From contig JAUJMU010000002.1 in NCBI GenBank assembly GCA_030446715.1, positions 628,631 to 692,630 of the forward strand: a DNA stretch of 64,000 nucleotides, read 5' to 3'. The position numbers and the translations under genes are program-made. Numbering within the stretch: position 1 is the stretch's first letter; each line of letters begins with the position of its first letter. Shown here one piece after another: positions 43,842 through 52,700 of the stretch. This DNA comes from Cytophagales bacterium (lineage in GTDB: Bacteria; Bacteroidota; Bacteroidia; Cytophagales; 172606-1). The notes under the pieces were generated by a model. It made no database searches. It had not been told where the DNA came from and worked only from the letters and a program-made list of their open reading frames with translations.

Positions 43842-44749
43842 ACGTGAGTTATCGAGGTAATTAATTGATAGAGAAACACTTAAAGCAAGAAGTCCAATAA
43901 TTACAAAGAGTAGTTTAAGGAATTGTCACAAAACCAAGAAACTACTACAATGAGATGGACAGCTTAAAGTTAGTTGAAATCTTCATTGCCTGCGATGACA
44001 AAACCCGAGCACTTATGCAAGAGAACAGCCGCCGAAACAAAGACAGATGAGCGATAGTGAAATGATGAGCATCCTGATCTTTTACCATCATTCGGGCTTC
44101 AAGTGCTTCAAGTACTACTATGAACAGATCTATGCGCAGCTATTGTCTCCCGGCTTTGTGGCTCAGATACCAAGAAATGAACGCAGCTTTCCTTTCGGCT
44201 TGTCGTTTAGCCGCCACTACGGAGGAACACCATGTTGATTCTACCCCTGGGTCGTAGAAAACAGAGCAACAAGACCTTTAAAAAACCTGGCCAGAACCGG
44301 TAAAAATGCTTCAAACTTCATGCGGTCATTAACCAAAAAGGGCAATTAGTCGTCTTCCGCATCACCGGCTAATGTAGCCGATAACAACCATGATCTGCTC
44401 GAAAAAGCTTACTCAAAAACTCAAAGGCTTTCTCTACGGAGACAAAGGGTATCTGCCTGGCCCTCAGGGAAAGAGGACTGGAAATCGTTACCGAAAAACA
44501 ATGTGCAAGCAATCACTTACAAGAAAACTACTATCTCTCCCATCGCGGACTGATTGAAACCGTATTTGACTGTCTCAAAAATCTGTGATCACTCCCGGCA
44601 CCGAGCCCTTGAACTTTTTATCAACCTCTGGTCGGCGCTTATTGCCTATACCTTCTTTGATCAGACCCCTTCCATTACCCCTTTCAAAGAACGTATTGCC
44701 CAATCCTGCGAAATTGTAGTTATCTAAGAACCTACTATATAACTCACGT
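43842..44749 (+). mobile_element. Decayed IS982-family insertion sequence
   Basis: Inverted ends ACGTGAGTTAT (43842-43852) and ATAACTCACGT (44739-44749) bound about 908 bp. On the plus strand, scattered over all three frames, are pieces of an IS982-type DDE transposase: MSDSEMMSILIFYHHSGFKC, HVDSTP (first catalytic Asp), LKGFLYGDKGYLPGP (second Asp), then NYYLSHRGLIETVFDCLKN (Glu) and HSRHRALELFINLWSALIAY. At least three frameshifts or stops make it inactive. It sits precisely between the 5' fragments of the sulfatase and the rhamnosidase. Confidence 0.85.
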
Positions 44750-44759
44750 AATATAATTA

Positions 44760-45445
44760 CAAGAAGTTGCTGATCAAGCTGCAAAATCACTTTTTTTTCC
44801 AGCCCCGCGGATACTGTGCAGCATCTATTTTGTCTCCCGGCCCAGCCACGCAGCAGGTATTGAAGCTGATTGGTCCGAAACGAAAGGGAGTAAATGCCTC
44901 ATTGCGTATCACCCGCCACGACTGATCTGTATTGGCTGCCTCCTCTGCTTCTGAGTTGCCCTGTAGCAGAAAACCCGTTTTATAAGTCATCTGTGACAGG
45001 GTGATGTGTTCACCGTAGTTCCAGACCACGGCCAGTACGTTGTTGCCGGATTGCAGAAAGGGTGCAAGGTCTACTGTTTCATCCGCCAGTGCTGGACGTC
45101 ACCCCGGGCGGGGCCACGGCACACAAATTTTCCGTTCACAAATAGCTGATACCGGTTGTCGGCGGTCAGGTGCACTACGAAGTGGTCAGGCTTCGCGGGC
45201 AGTTTCAGCGTTTTCGGGAAGTGATAAACTCCGTAATCTTTCAGGTTCGTCTCTGGCGGGGCGATCCATGCAGCAGACCAGCCCTCTTTGAGCAGTTTCG
45301 GGTCTATAGGTGGATTTTCGACCTGTGCCGGGGCAAACCGTGAACTCAGTAGCAAAAGACCGGTCAGGAAGACCGCCAGCGGACGGGTGTTGGCGGAAAA
45401 AATGTAAAACGAAACAATATCATGCTGATTCAGGGTTGCCGGCAC
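44760..45445 (-). pseudogene. GH78 alpha-L-rhamnosidase remnant (5' portion)
   Basis: The minus strand encodes the N-terminal carbohydrate-binding part of a GH78 rhamnosidase. There is a signal peptide (AVFLTGLLLLSSRFAPAQ), then EGWSAAWIAPPETNLKDYGV and HFVVHLTADNRYQLFVNGKF followed by VCRGPARGDVQHWR. One base appears lost near 45085-45090, because the continuation VDLAPFLQSGNNVLAVVWNY lies in the next frame (to YPRGWKKK at about 44787). After an A run at about 44790 the sequence ends at the insertion element; the catalytic domain is absent. The start is uncertain (a GTG at 45445 is possible). With the sulfatase it implies former use of a sulfated rhamnose polysaccharide. Confidence 0.75.
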
Positions 45446-45882
45446 ACTACCGGGGTAAATGAAGGTACCAAATTAATCCTATAGCTCCGTGTAATGATCC
45501 TGTGGTATCCTGACCGGCAGTGCGACCAGTAAAATTAACTTCGGAGACATAAAATATTTCAAACAGGAGGAAATAGCTGTTTTTTATGTACCCTCTTGAG
45601 GCTGGAGTGACATTTTCTACTTCCCGGCTTTCGTCAGGAAATGGCAAAATCTGAAGGTCTTCTTACCCTTCAAAAAAGCCGAAAATTGACCAAAGGGGCC
45701 ATTCTGGTAATCAAAACGAAGATTAACCCGGACAGCGCATTCATTACCGGCCAACATGTGCACAAAAGGCCATGTAAGGTTTTTTGTGTTGGTGCGGTGT
45801 TTACCTCACCCCAGCCGGTTGTATATATGGTTGTAACGGGTGTAAGATTAGCACCTGAAAACGAAAAAAAAGAGCAACTGAC
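45446..45882. other. 437-bp spacer with no recognisable feature
   Basis: The interval between the rhamnosidase remnant and the T9SS cargo gene contains an 81-codon open frame (45641-45886) with no family resemblance and no other structure. I see no convincing promoter. Confidence 0.35.
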
Positions 45883-47634
45883 ATGAAAAAGTCATTCCAA
45901 ATCTTCGCAGCAGCCCTTCTTCTGGCGGGCATATCTTTTGACGCCCGGGCGCAGAACACCTACTACTGGAGAGGACAGACAGGAGGCAGCTGGAGCACGC
46001 TCTCCAACTGGACGATGGTTACGCCCGGAAACGCTCCGCTGGCTGCTGTTCCTGTTTCCCTGCCCACGGCCAATGATGATGTTATCTTCGACGAATTATC
46101 CTTTAGTTCAAATGGCAGGACGGTGACAGTTGACGTTCCGGCATCGGCCGGAAACCTGAACTTTTCAGCCATCACCAGAACGGTAACCTTCACGGTCAAC
46201 CAACCCCTCACGATTGCCGGTTCGCTGACGCTGAACACAAATATTACTGCAGTTGGACGGGCTGCCGGCAACACCACCGGCGCAATCCGGTTCACTTCAG
46301 CCGCACCAGCCACCATCTTCTCGGCCGGCAGGGAATACGATGTGCCAGTCATCTTTGACGGCCCGGGCGGCCGCTGGACGCTTCAGGATAACATGACTGC
46401 AGGAATGAATGTTCAGTTTGTGAGCGGCCACGTGGTGGCACTGCCGCTGGCACCTGTCGCTGATACCCGGCCTTCTATTGATCCGATCCTGAAAGACGCT
46501 AATGTTCTGCCTTTCACCCCCCGGTTCGGCTTTACCACTCCGGTAACTTCAGTTACTGCCAGCAGTGCCAGCCACGTGATCGGATACGTGCAGATTGTAA
46601 ACGCCAACAATACAGTTGTCAATCTGACCCTCCCAACCGGTGACGGACAGTTTTACCGTCCGATAATTGTCAACTCGGTTTCCAACGGCGGAGGTAACAC
46701 GCCAACCAACATTGTGGCGCGCTACTACAACAATGTGCCTGCTTCGATCACTCCGGCTCTTTCCACCACCATTGATCCCGTCCTTGGCAGCACCCTCAAC
46801 AGCGTAAGTGACAAGGAATACTGGTACGTAGGCAGGGAAGGCGGCGCTGCCAGCCCCCGGTTTACGCTTGACTACAACAATACCAATCCGGCACTGCCTC
46901 CTAATTACTACAGAATTGACAAATACGAAGGCATAACCATTGCTGGTCTGCACAGCAATAAAAACGCCTGGGCTGATATGGGTGCCTCTCCTTCTATGCC
47001 TCCCAATACGCTGGTGTCGATGAATGGCGCAGCTGGCTCCAACTACGGATGGTTCACCATCGGCAGAAGAGGCCCCTCTCCCCTGCCCGTGCACCTGATC
47101 TCCTTCACGGCCCGCCTCCAGCAGCAAAACGTGCAGCTGGGCTGGCAGAGCTCAGCCGAGGAAAACACCTCCCATTTTGAAGTGGAAAGAAGCGCTGACG
47201 GCAAAGACTTCACGGTTCTTGCCACGGTAAATGCGCAGGGCAACTCCTCTTCGGTGATCTCCTACTCAGCTTCTGATATGAGCCCCCTTCCAGGAACTTC
47301 CTACTACCGGCTGAAAATGGTGGATCTGGACCAGACCTTCTCTTTCTCCAAGACCGTAGCCGTCAGTGCCGCCTCGGCCGGCCTGCAGGTAAAGGCTTAC
47401 CCCAATCCCTCCAAAGGCAGCTCGGTGCACCTCTCGGAGAGCACCGGAGCGAAGCTCAGGCTGATGGGAATAACCGATATGTCAGGCAGAACAATCCCCT
47501 GCCAGACCAATAATGCCGGTGCCGGCGGACTCTGCCTCTCCTTTACCTCCGGCCTTGCTCCCGGCTTCTACCTTGCCACCCTCGCTTCGGCTGATAACGG
47601 CCAGCCGGTCAGAGTCAAATTCACCGTCCAGTAG
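45883..47634 (+). CDS. Secreted protein with T9SS type A sorting domain
   Basis: This 583-residue exported protein has a signal peptide (MKKSFQIFAAALLLAGISFD to about RAQ) and a C-terminal type A sorting domain (about 505-583) recognised by the type IX secretion system: VKAYPNPSKGSSVHLSESTG, then GITDMSGRTI and LAPGFYLATL. Before it lies a fibronectin-like segment (SSAEENTSHFEVERSADGKD, PGTSYYRLKMVDLDQTFSFS). The N-terminal half (YYWRGQTGGSWSTLSNWTMV, NDDVIFDELSFSSNGRTVTV) resembles repetitive beta-helix or adhesin-type surface proteins. No enzyme motif is seen, so the role is probably adhesion or surface structure. It is followed by a 16-bp tandem duplication and a strong terminator. Confidence 0.88.
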   Translation: MKKSFQIFAAALLLAGISFDARAQNTYYWRGQTGGSWSTLSNWTMVTPGNAPLAAVPVSLPTANDDVIFDELSFSSNGRTVTVDVPASAGNLNFSAITRTVTFTVNQPLTIAGSLTLNTNITAVGRAAGNTTGAIRFTSAAPATIFSAGREYDVPVIFDGPGGRWTLQDNMTAGMNVQFVSGHVVALPLAPVADTRPSIDPILKDANVLPFTPRFGFTTPVTSVTASSASHVIGYVQIVNANNTVVNLTLPTGDGQFYRPIIVNSVSNGGGNTPTNIVARYYNNVPASITPALSTTIDPVLGSTLNSVSDKEYWYVGREGGAASPRFTLDYNNTNPALPPNYYRIDKYEGITIAGLHSNKNAWADMGASPSMPPNTLVSMNGAAGSNYGWFTIGRRGPSPLPVHLISFTARLQQQNVQLGWQSSAEENTSHFEVERSADGKDFTVLATVNAQGNSSSVISYSASDMSPLPGTSYYRLKMVDLDQTFSFSKTVAVSAASAGLQVKAYPNPSKGSSVHLSESTGAKLRLMGITDMSGRTIPCQTNNAGAGGLCLSFTSGLAPGFYLATLASADNGQPVRVKFTVQ

Positions 47635-47655
47635 TCATACCGTCCAGTAGTCATA
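47624..47655. repeat. 16-bp tandem duplication overlapping the stop codon
   Basis: CCGTCCAGTAGTCATA occurs twice in direct succession (47624-47639 and 47640-47655). The first copy contains the last codons and TAG of the T9SS cargo gene; the second copy is 3' of it. It looks like a recent slippage product. Confidence 0.7.
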
Positions 47656-47660
47656 CAGTT

Positions 47661-47710
47661 ACAAAACATTCCCAGCCCCTGCTTTCCGGTAGGGGCTGGG
47701 AATGTTTTGT
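47661..47710 (+). terminator. Strong terminator after the T9SS cargo gene
   Basis: A 22-bp perfect stem starts ACAAAACATTCCCAGC and closes with TAGGGGCTGGG AATGTTTTGT, with a six-base loop. The structure is flanked by A-rich and T-rich arms, so it can act in both directions. Confidence 0.8.
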
Positions 47711-47847
47711 AGAACTTATGCCATCAGATCCCGCCCCGCTTTCTCTGGAAGTATTGTCCGGCCCCCGCCTACCCTCATTCTCAGGAGGTAAAAGCTGCGA
47801 TTCAGCGTGCCGAACTTTGTAAGTTGACATTTCATAACCACCAGCCT

Positions 47848-48369
47848 ATGCCCGCTCTCCGATCCGTTCTCCTGATTGAAGAAAGCCCGCTTCCTGCATT
47901 TTTCGCTGATAGAAGATATCAACCTGACGGAAGAACTCTTTATGGCCGCCAATGGCCGTGACGTCTGGCCTTGTTTGAGAAAAAGACAAAGGCCGGAACT
48001 CCGCCGGAGATTGTGCTGCCGGATCTGAAAATGGGTAGTGCTACAAATAGGGTGCTGCTCCAAGTTCAAAACCACCCTTAATACCACATTGAACCAAGTT
48101 TTCAAATTCAGGTAGCACCCTATTTGTAGCACTACCTGAAAATGCCAGTGATGGACGGGTTCGACTTTCTGGAATATTATCAGCAGAAAGGCTACCACCA
48201 CAAATACCCGACAATAACCGGTGTGCTGACTACATCCAGCGACCCCCGGGATATCCGGCAACTACAGCAGATTAGCATTGCCCTCTACATTCCCAAGCCG
48301 CTCATTCTGGATGACCTGAAGCGGCTGACCGAATTGTTTCATGGTAGAAATGCCCGGCTCGAAATATGA
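47848..48369 (+). pseudogene. Response-regulator receiver gene, disrupted by frameshifts and a MITE
   Basis: A single-domain receiver is recognisable in three frames. From the ATG at 47848 one frame encodes MPALRSVLLIEESPLPAFFA. A second frame encodes EDINLTEELFMAANGRDVW. A third gives LFEKKTKAGTPPEIVLPDLKMP, whose Asp would be the phospho-acceptor, interrupted at 48033 by a 103-bp element and resuming at VMDGFDFLEYYQQKGYHHKY with the signalling residues TTSSDPRD and IPKPLILDD, to the stop at 48367-48369. Excision of the element with one copy of its 8-bp target duplication restores LPDLKMPVMDG in frame, so the element inserted into a once-intact reading frame. The gene is dead in this sequence. 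Confidence 0.85.
48034..48136. mobile_element. 103-bp MITE with 8-bp target-site duplication
   Basis: Inverted ends of 23 bp (GGTAGTGCTACAAATAGGGT plus GCT) bound a 103-bp non-coding segment. TGAAAATG flanks both ends (48026-48033 and 48137-48144), a perfect 8-bp duplication. No transposase is encoded. IS1595-type transposases make 8-bp duplications, which makes that family the best guess for the driver. Confidence 0.9.
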
Positions 48370-48499
48370 CCTGTCTTTGGGTGCTTAACCCAAAGCGTTG
48401 TCAGGCTCTGGTCATTTAAAATTTATAATCTGAAATTTAAAATTCGCCGTCACGCAGTAATAGCCTTGTTTGTATTTGAAAGTCAACGGGTTGTTTAAT

Positions 48500-48629
48500 A
48501 ACCACCCCCGGCCCCTCCTTCAAAAGGAAGGAGTCTGCACCACCTTTTCCGGATACAGGGAAAATTTCCTCCAAGTTCCTTCCTTCAGGAATTCCGGAAG
48601 AACCGGCCGCCAACGGGACAGGGGTGGTG
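48500..48629. repeat. Intergenic inverted-repeat element (ACCACCCC type)
   Basis: AACCACCCCC with adjacent CTCCTTC/GAAGGAG hairpin (48516-48533) and GGGGTGGT at 48621-48628 give a loose inverted structure. CACCCCNGGCCCCTCCTT-type sequence is a repetitive intergenic class in Bacteroidota. No coding content is evident in 48370-48708. Confidence 0.45.
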
Positions 48630-48708
48630 CTCTCTTCCTAAGAATAATTTACTCATTCTCAAAAGCAAACAAGTCTGCCATTCTCCTGAACAAACGGTTT
48701 GGAGGCAT

Positions 48709-49666
48709 CTATCCTACGGTTAAATAGCCTGCCACCAACAGCTTAATCTCCGGTCTCCGGTCTCCCGTCTCCATCTTCTCCCTTGTGTACTGCACAATTG
48801 CTCCGTATTCGTCCGGATGGAACCACCGGATCTCCGGATCTTTGGCAAACCACGTCAGCTGTCGTTTGGCGTAGCGGCGGGAGTTGCGTTTCAGCAGGCG
48901 CACCATTTCGGCGTAATCGTACGCACCATCCAGGTAATCAAATACTTCCGGGTAACCGACTGTCTGCAGGGCGTTGTGCTTGCGGTAAGGCAGGAGACTG
49001 CGGACCTCCTCCACCAGTCCGGCGGCCAGCATCTGGTCCATCCGGTGGTCAATCCGCCGGTAAAGTTCTTCACGGCTGCGGGTCAGGCCGATTTTAACCG
49101 TCCGGAAAGGCCTTTCGGCTTTGCGTCCCTGCCGGAATGCTGAATACGGCCGGCCGGTGGAAAGGCAAACTTCGAGTGCCCGGATGACCCGCTGGGATTT
49201 GCCCGGTCTACGGTGCCGGCGTAGAGAGGGTCCAGCCGGTCAAGCTGTCCGAGCAGAGGGCAAGGCCTTCTTCCACAAAAGTATGGTTGAGCCGGGAGCG
49301 GATTTCCGGATCGGCGGGCGGCATTTCGTCCATGCCTTCGGTGACTACCTTAAGGTAAAGTCCCGAGCCGCCGGTCAGAATGGCCACGTCAGTCCGGCCG
49401 AATACTTCCTCCAGTTTGCGGAGGGCATCCTGTTCGTAGGTGCCGGCGTTGTAGTCATCCGCAATGCTGTGTGAATCAATAAAATGGTGCAGTATTCCCT
49501 GCTGCTCTGCCGGGGCAGGTTTGGCCGTACCGATGTTCAGCTCCCGGAAAAACTGCCGGGAGTCGGCGGAAATGATTTCAGCCCCGAAATGCCGGGCCAG
49601 CTTCACGCAAAGTTCGGTTTTGCCCACAGCCGTGGGCCCGGCCACTACCAGTACGGAACAGTTCAT
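48709..49666 (-). pseudogene. miaA: tRNA dimethylallyltransferase MiaA, two one-base frameshifts as sequenced
   Basis: MiaA transfers a dimethylallyl group to A37 of tRNAs that read UNN codons. The N-terminus from the ATG at 49666 (MNCSVLVVAGPTAVGKTELC, a P-loop kinase motif) continues with IISADSRQFFRELNIGTAKP and AILTGGSGLYLKVV. Two losses of one base from C runs (plus-strand GGG at 49258-49260 and at 49194-49196) shift the frame twice. Corrected sequence reads [20 protein letters not shown], then [17 protein letters not shown]. The C-terminus ([20 protein letters not shown], then [14 protein letters not shown] and [11 protein letters not shown]) is normal. A corrected protein would be about 320 residues. 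Two clean homopolymer deletions in an otherwise conserved gene look more like sequencing error than decay. Confidence 0.88.
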
Positions 49667-49786
49667 GTCAGAGAGGAAATGTGAAAGCAAATCTTTGCAT
49701 AAAAAGTGGTAAATTTATAGTAGCATGGCCTTCTCCCGGGTTTATTGTCTTACAAACCCGGAAGCCGGATGCTGTTATTTTCAGAT

Positions 49787-52700
49787 ATGAACCCACTTGC
49801 CAAAAAACCAAAACAGGAACTGATCGGTGAGATTGAAGACCTGCGCCAGAAGCTGGCAGAGTATGAAAAACTGCTCAAACCCAATTACGCCGAACTGCCG
49901 CGCGAAGATCCTGCATCTTTCCGGGCCACGCCCAGCTACGGCCAGCTATTCCGGCAACCCATCCGTCTGCAGGATGTGGAACTCAATTACCAGAGCATAT
50001 TCAATACCAGCAACGATTCCATTTTTATTTTTGACCGGTCAGGGCTGATTCTGGACGCCAACCAGAGGGCACTGCACTTTTACCAGTACCGCAAGGAAGA
50101 CCTGGTGGGCCGTCCGGCCGACGCTTTCTGCGAACAGAACGGCTTTCCGTTTGAGCGGCTCCTGCTGCTGCTCGACCGCACCTGGAAAGGCGAAGATCCC
50201 ATGTTTGAATGGGAAGGCACCTCCCCGCGCGGCATTTACATCTGTCAGGAAGTCATTCTCAAGAAGGCCATGTATCTTGGCCGCGAGGCCATCATCTACT
50301 ACGGCCGCGACATTTCGGAACGGAAAAGAGCCCAGAAGACGCTGGAAGAAAGCGAGTCCAAGTTCCGCATTCTGGCCGACCACGCCCCGGTACTGCTGCG
50401 CATCACCAACGCCGACAATAAATTTTACTACTTCAGCAAGCAGTGGCTCCAGTTTACGGGCAGCACCCTGAAGAAGGAGCAGGAAGACGGCTGGCTCAAA
50501 AGTATTCATCCCGAAGACCGCGGTCCGATGGAGGAAGAACTGAAATCCGCTTTTGCCAAACGAAAAAACTTTGAGGTAAACTACCGGCTCCACCACCGGC
50601 AGGGCCATTACTGCTGGATTCACGAAATCGGTACGCCCTACTCCGACGCCGACGGGCAGTTTAAAGGCTACATCACCTCCGCCATCGACATTACCGAACG
50701 GAAAGCGGCCGAAGAAGCCCGCCACCAGGAAGCCATCCTGCGCGACGCTGAAGAACGCTTCCAGAAAACCCTGGAGCAGGTCAATCTGGTGGGGTTCCGG
50801 ATTGAAAAGGACGAGACCGTTTCATTCTGCAATGATTTTCTGCTCAAGGTCACCGGCTGGACCCGGGAAGAAGTGATCGGCAGCAATTTCTTTGATCTGT
50901 TTGTTGCTCCGGAAGAACGGGAAATCCGGCGGCAGGAATTTTATCAGGCGCTACAGAACGCCGGCTTCTTTGATTATTCGGAGCGGAGCCTGCTCGGCAA
51001 AGACGGCCAGCCCCGCTACATCCAGTTCAGTTCAGTGGTGCTCAGTTCCACCAAAGGAGCCATTACGGCCATTACCCGCATCGGTGAAGATGTGACCGAA
51101 AAGAAAAAGGTAAATATGGCGCTGGCCCGCACCCACGCCCAGTTGCAGGACCTTTTCGACAACGCCAACGACCTGATCCAGATCATCTCCCTCAACGGTG
51201 ACCTGCTGTTTGTGAACCGCGCCTGGAAGGAAAAGCTTGGCTACGACGGTGACGAAATCGAAAAACTGAATCTCCGCGACATTATTCATCCGGACCATAC
51301 CCGCTCCACGCTGCGTAAGTTCAGGAAGATCCTGAAGGGCGAAAAGCTCTTCAAGTTCCAGACCGTATTTGTGAGCAAGGACGGCAAAAACATCTATCTG
51401 GCGGGCAGTGTCAGTTGCCGGTACGAAAACGGCCGGCCCACCGCTTTCCGCTGCATCCTGTACGACACCACCGACCGCATCCGGGCCGAAAAAGCGCAGA
51501 ATCTCTATTACAGCATCGCCAGCCTCACGACCAAGAGCGACAACCTGGGTACGCTGTACCAGAACATCCACAAGGAACTGAGCAAGGTGATAGAGGTGAA
51601 AAACTTTTACATCACCCTTTATAATTCCGAGAAAAATTACCTCTACTTTCCCTACTACGTAGATGAGGACTTTGACGGGGAAGTACGCCTTACGCAGCGG
51701 CGGGTGGGGCGCGGCCTCACCGAATACGCCATGTTCTATAACAAGCCGCTGTTTCTGCACGAAGAACAGATCATTCAGCTGGCCGCCGAACACAACCTTG
51801 AACTGTACGGTGCTATTCCGAAAGTATGGCTGGGCGTACCGCTGAAAATCGAAAACCGGATCACCGGTATCATTGCCGTGAAGTGCTACCGCAGCCGCAC
51901 CACCTACAGCATCCGCGACCTCGAACTGCTAGACTTTATTTCGGGGCAGATTGCCCTTGCCATTGAGCGAAAGCAGAATGAGGAGAAACTGCACAAGCAG
52001 ACGGCCCGGCTCAACGCCATTTTTGAGAGCGGCACCCACCTGATGTGGTCCGTGAACCGGAAAATGCTGCTTACCTCCTTCAACCAGAACTACTCAGAAT
52101 CTATTGAGCAGCAGTACGGTATCCGGCCGGTCACCAACGTGAACATGGACCGGGTACGGACGGAGTTCATGAAAGACCCGAAGTTTGCCGACTGGGAGCC
52201 CCGTTACGCTTCCGCCTTTATGGGCCGCCCCCAGTACTTCGAGACGCTGATCATGGATCAGTCTGGCCGTAAAATCTGGCGGGAGGTGTACCTGAACCCC
52301 ATTCTGTCCAAGGACGGCAGCATTGAGGAAGTTTCAGCCATTGCCCACGACATCACCGAGAAGAAACAATCGGAGATCGCCCTGATTGAGAGTGAACGCA
52401 AATTCCGGGACATTTTCGAGTCATTTCAGGACATTTACTACCGCTCCGACCTGAAGGGCCACATCATCATGATCAGCCCGTCGGCCTACGAAATGAGTGG
52501 CTACCAGCCTTCCGAAATCATCGGACGCCGCATCACGGAGCTTTCGAAGGTCGGGGAAAACGGCCAGAAAGTATTCAAGGAACTGCTGGAAAACGGAGTA
52601 GTGAAAAACTTTGAAGTTCCCTTCCGGACCAAAGACGGCGCTGAAGTGCAGTTTATCCTCAACATCCGCCTCATTTACGGCGACAACGGCCAGCCGGTAG

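Noticed and set aside
45641-45886. 81-codon plus-strand frame before the T9SS cargo gene
   Set aside because: It has no motif, no conserved feature and overlaps the cargo start codon; probably chance.
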